64,000 nt of DNA from Panulirus ornatus (GCF_036320965.1 NC_092286.1:29355677-29419676), one strand, 5' to 3'. Shown: positions 12,033-25,108, counted from the first letter of the stretch. The notes: a model not told the origin generated them from the letters alone. Made by a program: numbers and translations.

Positions 12033-15000
12033 TTACAAGGAGACGATGACACTATGCATCTCTCCTTTGTGTTAAGGGAGACTATGGCACTATGCATGGC
12101 TCCCTGGTGTTAAGGGAGACTATGGCACTATGCATGGCTCCCTGGTGTTAAGGGAGACTATGGCACTATGCATCTCTCCCTGGTGCTAAGGGAGACTATG
12201 GCACTATGCATGGCTCCCTGGTGTTAAGGGAGACTATGGCACTATGCATGGCTCCCTGGTGTTAAGGGAGACTATGGCACTATGCATCTCTCCCTGGTGC
12301 TAAGGGAGACTATGGCACTATGCATGGCTCCCTGGTGTTAAGGAAGACTATGGCACTATCCATGGCTCCCTGGTGTTAAGGGAGACTATGGCACTATGTA
12401 TCTCTCCCTGGTGTTAGGGAAGACTATGGCACTATGCATCTCTCCCTGGTGTTAGGGGAGACTATGGCACTATGCATCTCTCCCCGGTGTTAAGGGAGAC
12501 TATGGCACTATGCATGGCTCCCTGGTGTTAAGGGAGACTATGGCACTATGCATGGCTCCCTGGTGCTAAGGGAGACTATGGCACTATCCATGGCTCCCTA
12601 GTTTTAAGGGAGACTATGGCACTATGCATCTCTCCCTGGTGTTAGGGGAGACTATGGCACTATGCATCTCTCCCTGGTGTTAGGGGAGACTATGGCACTA
12701 TGCATCTCTCCTTTGTGTTAAGGGAGACTATGGCACTATGCATGGCTCCCTGGTGTTAAGGGAGACTATGGCACTATGCATGGCTCCCTGGTGTTAAGGG
12801 AGACTATGGCACTATCCATGGCTCCTTGGTTTTAAGGGAGACTATGGCACTATCCATGGCTCCCTGGTGTTAAGGGAGACTATGGCACTATGTATATCTC
12901 CCTGGTGTTAGGGAAGACTATTGCACTATGCATCTCTCCCTTGTGTTAGGGGAGACTATGGCACTATGCATCTCTCCTCTGTGTTAAGGGAGACTATGGC
13001 ACTATGCATGGCTCCCTGGTGTTAAGGGAGACTATGGCACTATCCATGGCTCCCTGGTGTTGAGGGAGACTATGGCACTATGCATCTCTCCCCGGTGTTA
13101 AGGGAGACTATGGCAATATGCATGGCTCCCTGGTGTTAGGGGAGACTATGACACTATGCATCTCTCCCTTGTGTTAATGGAGACTATGGCAATATGCATG
13201 GCTCCCTGGTGTTAAGGGAGACTATGGCACTATGCATCTCTCCCTGGTGTTAATGGAGAATATGGTGCTATGTATGGCTCCCTGGTGTTAAGGGAGGCTA
13301 TGGCACTATGTATCTCTCCCTTGTGTCAAGGGAGACTATGGCACTATGCATCTCTCCCTTGTGTTAATGGAGACTATGGCAATATGCATGGCTCCCTGGT
13401 GTTAAGGGAGACTATGGCACTATGCATGGCTCCCTGGTGTTAATGGAAACTATGGCACTATGCATGGCTCCCTGGTGTTAATGGAGACTATGGCTCTATG
13501 CATGGCTTCCTGGTATTAAGGGAGACTATGGCACTGTGCATCTTTCCCATGTGTTAAGGAGACTATGGCACTATGCATCTCTCCCATGTGTTAAGGAGAC
13601 TATGGCACTATGCATCTCTCCCATGTGTTAAGGAGACTATGGCACTATGCATCTCTCGCTGGTGTTAAGGGAGACTATGGCACTATGCATCTCTCCCTGG
13701 TGTTAAGGGACAGTATGGCACTATGCATGGCTCCATGGTGTTAAGGGAGACTATGGCACTATGCATCTCTCTCCGGTGTTAAGGGAGACTATGGCACTAT
13801 GCGTCTCTCCCTGGTGTTAAGGGAGACTATGGCACTATGCATGGCTCCCATGTGTTACGGGAGACTATGGCACTATGCATCTCTCCCTTGTGTCAAGGGA
13901 GACTATGGCACTATGCATCTCTCCTTTGTGTTAAGGGAGACTATGGCACTATGAATCTCTCCCTGGGGTTAAGGGAGTCTATGGCACTATGCATGGCTCC
14001 CTAGTGTTAAGGGAGACTATGGCACTATGCAACTCTCCCTGATGTTAAGGGAGACTATGGCACTATGCATCTCTCCTTGGTGTTAAGGGACACTATGGCA
14101 CTATACATCTCTCCCTGGTGTTAAGGGAGACTATGGCACTATGCATCTTTCCCTGGTGTTAAGGGAGACTATGGCACTGTGCATATCTCCTTGGTGTTAA
14201 AGGAGACTATGGCACTATGTATCTCTCCCTGGTGTTAAGGGAGACTATGGAACTATGCATGGCTCCCTGGTGTTAAGGGAGACTATGGCACTATGCATCT
14301 CTCCCTGTTGTTAAGGGAGACTATGGCAATATGCATGTCTCCCTGGTGTTAAGGGAGACTATGGCAATATGCATCTCTCCCGGGTGTTAAGGAAGACTAT
14401 GGCACTATGCATCGCTCCCTGGTGTTAAGGGAGAACATGGCGCTATGCATGGCTCCCTGGTGTTAAAGGAGGCTATGGTACTATGCATGGCTCCCTGGTG
14501 TTAAGGGAGACTATGGCACTATGCATCTCTCCCTGGTGTTAAGGGAGACTATGGCACTATGCATGGCTACCTGGTGTTAAGGGAGACTATGGCACTGTGC
14601 ATCTCTCCCATGTGTTAAGGGAGACTATGGCTCTATGCATGCCTTCCTGGTATTAAGGGAGACTATGGCACTATGCATCTCTCCCTGGTGTTAAGGGAGA
14701 CTATGGCACTATGCATCTCTCCCTGTTGTTAAGGGAGACTATGGCACTATGCATGGCTCCGTGGTGTTAACGGAGACTATGGCAGTATGCATCCCTCTCT
14801 GGTGTTAAGGGAGACTATGGCACTATGCATCTCTCCCCGGTGTTAAGGGAGACTATGGCACCATGCATCTCTCCCTGGTGTTAAGGGAGACTATGGCACT
14901 ATGCATCTCTCCCTGGTGTTAAGGGAGACTATGACATTATGCATGGCTCCCTGGTGTTAAGGGAGACTATGGCACCATGCATCTCTCCCTGGTGTTAAGG

Positions 15001-18000
15001 GAGACTATGACACTATGCATCCCTCCTTTGTGTTAAGGGAGACTATGGCACTATGCATCTCTCCCTGGTGTTAAGGGAGACTATGGCACTATCCGTGGCT
15101 CCCTGGTGTTAAGGGAGACTATGGCTCTATGCAACTCTCCCCGGTGTTAAGGGAGACTATGGCACTGTGCATCTCTGCCAGGTGTTAAGGGAGACTATGG
15201 CTCTATGCATCTCTCCCTGGGGTTAAGGGAGACTTGGCACTATGCATCTCTCCCTTGTGTTAAGGGAGACTATGGCACTATGCATGGCTCCCTGTTGTTA
15301 AGGGAGACTATGGCACTATGCATCTCTCCCTTGTGTTAAGGGAGACTATGGTACTAAGCATCTCTCCTTGGTGTTAAGGGAGATTATGGCACTATGCATC
15401 TCTCCCTGGTGTTAAGGGAGAGTATGGCACTATGCATGGGCACTTGGTGTTAGGGAACACTTTGCCACTATGCATCTCCCTGGTGTTAAGGGAGACTATG
15501 GCACTATGCATCTCTCCCTGGTGTTAAGGGAGACTATGGCACTATCCATGGCTCCCTGGTGTTAAGGGAGACTTTGGCACTATGTATTTCTCCCTGGTGT
15601 TAAAGGAGACTATGGCACTATGCATCTCTCCTTGGTGTTAAGGGAGACTATGGCACTATGCATGGCTCCCTGGTGTTAAGGGAGACTATGGCACTATGCA
15701 TCTCTCCTTGGTGTTAAGGGAGACTACGGCACTATGTATCTCTCCCTGGTGTTAAGGGAGACTATGGTACTATGCATGGTTCCCTGGTGTGAAGGGAGAC
15801 TATGGCACTATGTATCTCTCCTTGGTGTTAAGGGAGACTATGGCACTATGCATATCTCCCATATGTTAAGGGAGACTATGGCAATATGCATGGCTCCCTG
15901 GTGTTAAGGGAGACTATGGCACGATGCATGGTTCCCTGGTGTTAAGGGAAACTATGGCACTATGCATCTCTCCCTGGAGTTAATGGGGAATATGGCACTA
16001 TGCCTCTCTCCCTGGTGTTAAGGGAAAATATAGCACTATTTTTAGCTCCCTGGTGTTAAGGGAGACTATGGCAATATGCATATCTCCTTGGTGTTAAAGG
16101 AGACTATGGCTCTATGTATCTCTCCCTGGTGTTAAGGGAGCCTATGGCATTATGCATCTCTCCCTGGTGTTAAGGGAGACTATGGCACTATGCATCTCTC
16201 CCTAGTGTTAAGGGAGACTATGACACTATGCATGGCTCCCTGGTGTTAAGGGAGACTATGGCACTATGCATCCCTCCCTGGTGTTAAGGGAGACTATGGC
16301 ACTATGCATCTCTCCCTGGTGTTAAGGGAGACTATGGCACTATGCATGGCTCCCTGGTGTTAAGGGAGACTATGGCACTATGCATCTCTCCCTGGTGTTG
16401 ATGGAGAATATGGCAGTATGCATCTCTCCCTGGTGTTAAGGGAGACTATGGCACTATGCATCTCTACCTGGTGTTAAGGGAGACTATGGCACTATGCATG
16501 GCTCCCTGGTGTTAAGGGAGACTATGGCACTATGCATCTCTACCTGGAGTTAAGGGAGACTATGGCACTATGCATGGCTCCCTTGTGTTAGGGGAGACTA
16601 TGGCACTATGCATCTCTCCCTGGTGTTAAGGGAGACTATGGCACTATGCATGGCTCCCTGGTGTTAAGGGAGACTATGGCACTATGCATCTCTCCCTGGT
16701 GTTAATGGAGAATATGGCGCTATGTATGGCTCCCTGGTGTTAAGGGAGGCTATGGCACTATGCATAGCTCCCTGGTGTTAATGGAGACTATGGCACTATG
16801 CATCTCTCCCTGGTGTTAATGGAGAATATGGCGCTATGTATGGCTCCCTGGTGTTAAGGGAGGCTATGGCACTATGCATCTCTCCCTGGTGTTAAGGGAG
16901 ACTATGGCACTATGCATGGCTCCCTGGTGTTAAGGGAGACTATGGCTCTATGCATGGCTTCCTGGTATTAAGGGAGACTATGGCACTGTGCATCTCTCCC
17001 ATGTGTTAAGGGAGACTATGGCACTATGCATCTCTCGCTGGTGTTAAGGGAGACTATGGCACTATGCATCTCTCCCTGGTGTTAAGGGAGACTATGGCTC
17101 TATGCATGGCTTCCTGGTATTAAGGGAGACTATGGCACTGTGCATCTCTCCCATGTGTTAAGGAGACTATGGCACTATGCATCTCTCGCTGGTGTTAAGG
17201 AAGACTATGGCACTATGCATCTCTCCCTGGTGTTAAGGGACAGTATGGCACTATGCATGGCTCCATGGTGTTAAGGGAGACTATGGCACTATGCATCTCT
17301 CTCCAGTGTTAAGGGAGACTATGGCACTATGCGTCTCTCCCTGGTGTTAAGGGAGACTACGGCACTATGCATGGCTCCCATGTGTTACGGGAGACTATGG
17401 CACTATGCATCTCTCCCTTGTGTCAAGGGAGACTATAGCACTATGCATCTCTCCTTTGTGTTAAGGGAGACTATGGCACTATGAATCTCTCCCTGGTGTT
17501 AAGGGAGTCTATGGCACTATGCATGGCTCCCTAGTGTTAAGGGAGACTATGGCACTATGCAACTCTCCCTGATGTTAAGGGAGACTATGGCACTATGCAT
17601 CTCTCCTTGGTGTTAAGGGACACTATGGCACTATACATCTCTCCCTGGTGTTAAGGGAGACTATGGCACTATGCATCTTTCCTTGGTGTTAAGGAAGACT
17701 ATGGCACTGTGCATATCTCCTTGGTGTTAAAGGAGACTATGGCACTATGTATATCTCCCTGGTGTTAAGGGAGACTATGGAACTATGCATGGCTCCATGG
17801 TGTTAAGGGACACTATGGCACTCTGCATCTCTCCCTGGTGTTAATGGAGACTATGGCACTATGCATGGCTCCCTGGTGTTAAGGGAGACTATGGCACTAT
17901 GCATCTCTCCCTGTTGTTAAGGGAGACTATGGCAATATGCATGTCTCCCTGATGTTAAGGGAGACTCTGGCACTTTTCATCTCTCCCTGGTGTTAAGGGA

Positions 18001-18914
18001 GACTATGGCACTATGCATCTCTCCCTGGTGTTAAGGGAGACTATGGCACTATGCATGGCTCCCTGGTGTTAAGGGAGACTATGGCACTCTGCATCTCTCC
18101 CTTGTGTTAAAGGAGACTATGGCACTATGCATCTCTCCCTGGTGTTAAGGGAGACTATGGCACTATGCATATGTCCCTGGTGTTAAGGGAGACTATGACA
18201 CAATGCATGGCTCCCTGGTGTTAAGGGAGACTATGGCACTATGCATCTCTCCCTGGTGTTAATGGAGACTATGGTACTATGCATATCTCCCTGGTGTTAA
18301 GGGAGACTATGGCACTATGCTTCTCTCCCTTGTGTTAAGGGAGACTATGGCACTATGCATGGCTCCCAGGTGTTAGGGGACACTATGGCACTATGCATCT
18401 CTCCTTGGTGTTAAGGGAGACTATGGCACCATGCATCTCTCCCTGGTGTTAAGGGAGACTATGGCACTATGCATCTCTCCCTGGTGTTAAGGAAGACTAT
18501 GACATTATGCATGGCTCCCTGGTGTTAATGGAGACTATGGCACTATGCATGGCTCCCTGGTGTTAAGGGAGACTATGGCACTGTGTATCTCTCCCTGGTG
18601 TTAAGGGAGACTATGGCACTATGTATCCTCCCTGGTGTTAAGGGAGACTATGGCACTATGCATCTCTCCCTAGTGTTAAGGGAGACTATGGTACTGTGCG
18701 TCTCTCCTTGGTGTTAAGGGAGACTATGACACTATGCATGCCTCCCTGGTGTTAAGGGAGACTATGGCACTATGCATCTCTCCCTGGTGTTAAGGGAGAC
18801 TATGGCACTATGCATCTCTCCTTTGTGTTAAGGGAGACTATGGCAATGTGCATTTCTCCCTGGTGTTAAGGGAGACTATGGCACTATGCATGGCTCTCTG
18901 GTGTTAAGGGAGAC
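12033..18914. repeat. Minisatellite array, 38-bp unit with internal stem-loop
   Basis: About 180 copies of a 38-bp unit containing ACTATGGCACTATGCAT and TCCCTGGTGTTAAGGGA. Two main variants exist (CATCTCTCCCT and CATGGCTCCCT). The second core is an inverted repeat: CTCCCT, a 7-nt loop GGTGTTA, then AGGGAG. The first unit is a hybrid with the previous array (GAGACGATGACACTATGC at 12030). A marked run of rare variants at about 13580-14340 recurs at about 17120-17950. At 6.9 kb this is the longest minisatellite in the window. Confidence 0.95.
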
Positions 18915-19060
18915 AATGAGGTGATCTATTCACACACGTGAAGGAAGTAAGAATAGTGTGGGACCTTAAAGGTGATGTTCCTGTGTTGTGCAACGGCCGG
19001 TCACCTTTACTGTCCTTCCTCCTCTATCCTTGATGCCCCCCTCAACTATATGGCTCATCT
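18915..19060. other. Linker
   Basis: About 145 bp of unique sequence between the 38-bp and 24-bp arrays. No feature recognised. Confidence 0.5.
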
Positions 19061-22000
19061 GAGTGGCAATACAGTGCTGTTCTGAGTGGCCAATATACTG
19101 GTGTTCTGAGTGGCAATATACTGGTATTCTGAGTGGCCAATATACTAGTGTTCTGAGTGGCAATATACTGGTGTTCTGAGTGGCCAATATACTGGTGTTC
19201 TGAGTGACAATATACTGGTATTCTGAGTGGCCAGTATACTGGTGTTCTGAGTGGCAATATAGTGGTGTTCTGAGTGGCAATATACTGGTGTTCTGAGTGA
19301 CAATATACTGGTGTTCTGAGTGGCCAATATACTGGTGTTCTGAGTGGCCAATATGCTGGTGTTCTGATAGGCAATATACCGATGTTCTGAGTAGCCAATA
19401 TATCGGTGTTCTGAGTGGCCAATATACTGGTGTTCTGTGTGGCCAGTATACTGGTGTTCTGAGTGGCCAGTATACTGGTGTTCTGAGTGGCCACTATACT
19501 GGTGTTCTGAGTGGCCAATATACTGGTGTTCTGTGTGGCCAGTATACTGGTGTTCTGAGTGTCCATTATACTGGTGTTCTGAGTGACAATATACTGGTGT
19601 TCTGGGTGGCCAATATACTGGTGTTCTGAGTGGCCAATATACTGGTGTTCTGTGTGGCCAGTATACTGGTGTTCTGAGTGGCCAGTATACTGGTGTTCTG
19701 AGTGGCCACTATACTGGTGTTCTGAGTGGCCAATATACTGGTGTTCTGTGTGGCCAGTATACTGGTGTTCTGAGTGTCCATTATACTGGTGTTCTGAGTG
19801 ACAATATACTGGTGTTCTGGGTGGCCAGTATACTGGTGTTCTGAGTGGCCAGTATACTGGTGTTCTGAGTGGCCACTATGCTGGTGTTCTGAGTGGCCAA
19901 TATACTGGTGTTCTGAGTGACAATATACTGGTGTTCTGAGTGACAATATACTGGTGTTCTGAGTGGCCAATATACTGGTGTTCTGAGTGACAATATACTG
20001 GTGTTCTGAGTGGCCAATATACTGGTGTTCTGAGTGACAATATACTGGTGTTCTGAGTGACAATATACTGGTGTTCTGAGTGGCCAATATACTGGTGTTC
20101 TGAGTGACAATATACTGGTGTTCTCTGTGGCCAATATACTGGTGTTCTGAGTGACAATATACTGGTGTTCTGAGTGACAATATACTGGTGTTCTGAGTGG
20201 CCAATATACTGGTGTTCTGAGTGACAATATACTGGTGTTCTGAGTGGCCAATATACTGGTGTTCTGAGTGACAATATACTGGTGTTCTGAGTGACAATAT
20301 ACTGGTGTTCTGAGTGGCCAATATACTGGTGTTCTGAGTGACAATATACTGGTGTTCTGTGTGGCCAATATACTGGTGTTCTGAGTGACAATATACTGGT
20401 GTTCTGAGTGGCCAATATACTGGTGTTCTGAGTGACAATATACTGGTGTTCTGAGTGACAATATACTGGTGTTCTGAGTGGCCAATATACTGGTGTTCTA
20501 GAGTGACAATATACTGGTGTCTGAGTGGCAATATACTGGTGTTCTGGGGTGGCCATATGCTGGCTTGTTCTGAGTGGCCAATATACTGGTGTTTCTGAGT
20601 GACCATATACTGGTGTTCTGATGTGACAATATACTGGTGTCTGAGTGACAATATACTGGTGATCTGAGTGGCCAATCTTACTGGTGTTCTGAGTGACAAA
20701 TATACTGGTGTTCTGTGTGGCCAATATACTGGTGTTCTGAGTGACACATGCTACTGGTGTTCTGAGTGGCCAATATACTGGTGTTCTGAGTGCCAATCTA
20801 CTGGTGTTCTGAGTGACACTATACGGAGTTGTTCTTGTGGCCAAGTATACTGGTGTTCTGAGTGACAATATACCTGGTGTTCTGAGTGACCTGGGCAATT
20901 CTACTGGTGTTCTGAGTGACAAATATACTGGTGTTCTGAGTGGCCCAATATACTGGTGTTCTGAGTGGCCAATATACTGGTGTTCTGAGTGGCCAATATA
21001 CTGGTGTTCTGAGTGACAATATACTGGTGTTCTGAGTGGCAATATACTGGTGTTCTGAGTGGCCATTATGCTGGTGTTCTGAGTGGCCAATATACTGGTG
21101 TTCTGAGTGACAATATACTGGTGTTCTGAGTGGACAATATACTGGTGTTCTGAGTGACAATATACTGGTGTTCTGAGTGACAATATACTGGTGTTCTGAG
21201 TGGCCAATATACTGGTGTTCTGAGTGACAATATACTGGTGTTCTGTGTGGCCAATATACTGGTGTTCTGAGTGACAATATACTGGTGTTCTGAGTGGCCA
21301 ATATACTGGTGTTCTGAGTGGCCAGTATACTGGTGTTCTGAGTGGCCAATATACTGGTGTTCTGAGTGCCAATATACTGGTGTTCTGAGTGGCCAATATA
21401 CTGGTGTTCTGAGTGGCCAATATACTGGTGTTCTGAGTGGCCAATATACTGGTGTTCTGAGTGGCCAATATACTGGTGTTCTGAGTGACAATATACTGGT
21501 GTTCTGAGTGGCCAATATACTGGTGTTCTTAGTGGCAATATACTGTTCTGAGTGACAATATACTGGTGTTCTGAGTGACAATATACTGGTGTTCTGAGTG
21601 ACAATATACTGGTGTTCTGAGTGGCCAATATACTGGTGTTCTGAGTGGCCAGTATACTGGTGTTCTGAGTGGCCAATATACTGGTGTTCTGAGTGGCCAA
21701 TATACTGGTGTTCTGAGTGACAATATACTGGTGTTCTGAGTGTCCATTATACTGGTGTTCTGTGTGGCCAATATACTGGTGTTCTGTGTGGCCAATATAC
21801 AGGTGTTCTGAGTGACAATATACTGGTGTTCTGAGTGTCCATTATACTGGTGTTCTGTGTGGCCAATATACTGGTGTTCTGGGTGGCCAATATACTGGTG
21901 TTCTGGGTGGCCAATATGCTGGTGTTCTTAGTGGCCAATATACTGGTGTTCTTAGTGGCAATATACTGGTGTTCTGAGTGACAATATACTGGTGCTCTGA

Positions 22001-22090
22001 GAGACAATATACTGGTGTTCTGAGTGGCAATATACTAGTGTTCTGAGTGGCAATATACTGGTGTTCCGGGTGGCAATATAATGGCATTCT
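19061..22090. repeat. Minisatellite array, 23/24-bp unit
   Basis: About 128 copies built on GGTGTTCTGAGTGGCCAATA (24 bp with TACT) or the 23-bp forms with GTGACAAT or GTGGCAAT. Between about 19917 and 20385 the two forms are arranged in a five-unit, 117-bp higher-order pattern. The stretch 20500-20920 contains many scattered indels. Predicted peptides such as HSEHQYIG repeats come only from the period. Confidence 0.95.
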
Positions 22091-22245
22091 ATTCATAAAT
22101 TTGCCAGAATCTGATTGGCAAAGTCACTCTTGTTCTGTTTGGCTATCTAGGAGTCCTGAGTTCCCTGTCCTGATTGGCCAGCGACTACGAGGATGGTGAT
22201 TGGTGCTCCGTATGGCCTATTAGCCAAGGTCTGATTGGTTAATGT
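22091..22245. repeat. Degenerate CTGATTGGC repeats, left flank
   Basis: Several copies of (GTT)CTGATTGGC at irregular spacing (about 22109, 22160, 22197, 22219). The motif resembles the GTTCTGAGTGGC core of the adjoining array and may be its decayed relative. Confidence 0.5.
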
Positions 22246-23135
22246 CACTAGGGAGGGTGTCATGTCCCATGACAGACTTGTCATGTCACCATGGAAGGGT
22301 GTCATACCCCATGACAGACTTGTCATGTCACCATGGGAGGGTGTCATGTCCCATGACAGACTTGTCATGTCACCATGGGAGGGTGTCATGTCCCATGACA
22401 GACTTGTCATATCACTAGGGAGGGTGTCATGTCCCATGATAGACTTGTCATGTCACCATGGGAAGGTGTCATGTCCCATGACAGACTTGTCATGTCACCA
22501 TGGGAGGGTGTCATGTCCCATGACAGACTTGTCATATCACTAGGGAGGGTGTCATGTCCCATGACAGACTTGTCATATCACTAGGGAGGGTGTCATGTCC
22601 CATGACAGACTTGTCATGTCTCCATGGGAGGGTGTCATGTCCCATGACAGACTTGTCATATCACTAGGGAGGGTGTCATGTCCCATGATAGACTTGTCAT
22701 GTCACCATGGGAAGGTGTCATTTCCCATGACAGACTTGTCATATCACTAGGGAGGGTGTCATGTCCCATGATAGACTTGTCATGTCACCATGGGAAGGTG
22801 TCATGTCCCATGATAGACTTGTCATGTCACCAGGGGAAGGTGTCATGTCCTATGACAGATTTGTCATGTCCCCATGGAAGGGTGTCATACCACATGACAG
22901 ACTTGTCATGTCACCATGGGAGGGTGTCATGTCCCATGACAGACTTGTCATATCACTAGGGAGGGTGTCATGTCCCATGACAGACTTGTCATGTCACCAT
23001 GGAAAGGTGTCATGTCCCATGACAGACTTGTCATGTCACCATGGGAGGGTGTCATGTCCCATGACAGACTTGTCATGTCACCATGGGAGGGTGTCATGTC
23101 CCATGACAGACTTGTCATGTCACCATGGTCAGTAT
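22246..23135. repeat. Minisatellite array, about 41-bp unit with palindromic core
   Basis: About 21 copies of a 40-42 bp unit with TGTCATGTCCCATGACA, a perfect 7-bp inverted repeat around TCC, followed by GACTTGTCAT and either GTCACCATGGGAGGG or ATCACTAGGGAGGG. The two second halves interleave. Decayed copies (CTTGTCATGTCA) continue to about 23290. Confidence 0.95.
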
Positions 23136-23475
23136 TACACTCAGAATAAACCTGTTTGACATGATGGGCAAGGCCCCCCCAGTGTAGCCTTGTCATGTCA
23201 TTAGTGGGGGCTGTAAAGTACCCCAATAAGAACCTGTCATGTCAACAGGAGGCCATGTCACGCCCTTGGTACAGACCTGTCATGTCACTCGGGGCCAGGT
23301 AACGCCCTGGTTCAAACCCACCAGGTCAATACACAACACTGTCGTGCCTCACATGTCTGCTCCTGGCCAGACACCTGCATTTTTCCCCCTGACATATTAT
23401 TGACTACGGTGTTCTGATGGGCGGCACACTCGGGTATCTGATTGGCGATGCGATGGCGCCTTTGTTTCTGATGAG

Positions 23476-23520
<45 letters not shown>

Positions 23521-23890
23521 CTGGTGCTCTGGTCTTGGGCGGTGGTGGATTCTGATTGGCTGGCTTCTGATAGGACGGTGTGCCTCTGATTGATGTTACG
23601 GTCTGATGGGCATTCCCCTCGTGTGATGCTGCGATGGTGTTTCATTAGCAGCGCTCTGATTGGCTGTGTGTCATGAATGACAGGTCATGTGCCCATCAGA
23701 TGCACATGAACTGGCTAACATCTGTTGTCATTGGCTGTTCTGATTGTCAAGATCTCATTACGTCTGATTTCCCGGCTGACTGACATATGTAACGACTTAA
23801 TTGCATTGTTTGAACCATCTACCATCAGACATCTTATCAAACTTATATCTACTTTCTACATTCGGTAAAATCTATCGCCTTTTCACTTTA
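23136..23890. repeat. Decayed repeats, (TG)n and dispersed CTGATTGGC
   Basis: Degenerate CCTGTCATGTCA copies lead into unique sequence. A (TG)n tract of about 19 units lies at about 23477-23515. CTGATTGGC-like motifs recur at about 23438, 23549, 23583 and 23656, the same motif as on the other side of the 41-bp array. No gene seen. Confidence 0.6.
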
Positions 23891-24118
23891 TGCATCTATC
23901 ACTTTCGCACTTATAGAAAAAAAAGTACCTGTTTACTTATACTTTTCAACAAGTGTCTGGTTTAATTTGCATCTATCACTCTCGTACTTATAGAAAAAAG
24001 TACCTGTCTACTTATACTTTTTAACAAGTGTCTGGTTTAATTTGCATCTATCACTCTCGTACTTATAAAAAGTACTTGTCTACTTATACTTTTCAACAAG
24101 TGTCTGGCTTAATTTCCA
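23891..24118. repeat. Three-copy tandem repeat, 75-77 bp unit
   Basis: Three copies start at 23891, 23968 and 24043 with TGCATCTATCAC. Each includes AAGTACCTGT or AAGTACTTGT, CTTATACTTTT and CAAGTGTCTGG. Copies differ mainly in the length of an internal A-run. Confidence 0.9.
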
Positions 24119-24679
24119 GTTAACTCCTCTGGCTCCTCACTCCTTCCAACTTTGAAAGAATTGTTTACTATTTCGTTAAACAATTTGTTTACAAAACCCT
24201 TCATGTTTGTGTGATCAAGTCTACAGCATTTGATCTCCCTCTCTCTCTGGTCTTTCCTTCTGGGGTTCGAACGAGCAGTTTGCATTTACGATCTCCATCC
24301 CTGGCGCTAGAGGGCCATTCATTGGCTTCTGTTGAGGTCAAAGGCCATTTGCCATGTCTGTGACCCCCCCATCCACCACCTCCCCTTTTCATTGGTTTGT
24401 TCAGATCTCCCTGAACTTTTTGTGGTCATCTTCGTCCAATTGGTGTGTGCGTGTGTAGATTGAGCTCCCAGTTATCATACGTTTAACTAAAGAATTGAAT
24501 CATGTTCGTTATGATTGAATCGCTTCGTTCGGTAATCATATTGATGGTCGTTTATGAACCTATTATTCTATAAGGTTTTAGTAATCATGTTTCTGATTAT
24601 TGACCCTAATACATCTTGGGTCTGTGGTATATTGCACCAAAATTGTCCATGGCGAAGACAGAGTCGAAAATGGTTGTTT
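24119..24679. other. Unique DNA without a recognised gene
   Basis: About 560 bp of mixed composition. An isolated GGGGTTCGAAC near 24263 resembles a tRNA T-loop but has no partner arms. Nothing else recognised. Confidence 0.5.
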
Positions 24680-25108
24680 AGAAGGTCACCCATATATATT
24701 TTGAACAGAAGGTCACCTATATATATGTTGAACAGGTCACCCATATATATGTTGAACAGAGGGTCACCCATATATATGTTGAACAGGTCACCCATATATA
24801 TGTTGAACAGAAGGTCACCTATATATATGTTGAACAGAAGGTCACCTATATATATGTTGAACAGAAGGTCACCTATATATATGTTGAACAGGTCACCCAT
24901 ATATATGTTGAACAGAAGGTCACCCATATATATGTTGAACAGAAGGTCACCTATATATATGTTGAACAGAAGGTCACCTATATATATGTTGAACAGAAGG
25001 TCACCCATATATATGTTGAACAGGTCACCCATATATATGTTGAACAGAAGGTCACCCATATATATGTTGAACAGAAGGTCACCCATATATATGTTGAACA
25101 GAGGGTCA

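Noticed and set aside
12033..18914. Telomere-like GTTAGGG motifs within the 38-bp repeat
   Set aside because: They are minor variants of GTTAAGGGAG, not tandem TTAGG/TTAGGG.
19042..22096. Minus-strand frames with TQNTSILATQNTSIL repeats
   Set aside because: Products of the 23/24-bp repeat period; frames change at each 23/24 switch.
24255..24280. GGGGTTCGAAC, a tRNA T-loop-like motif
   Set aside because: No A box or pairing arms nearby; likely chance.
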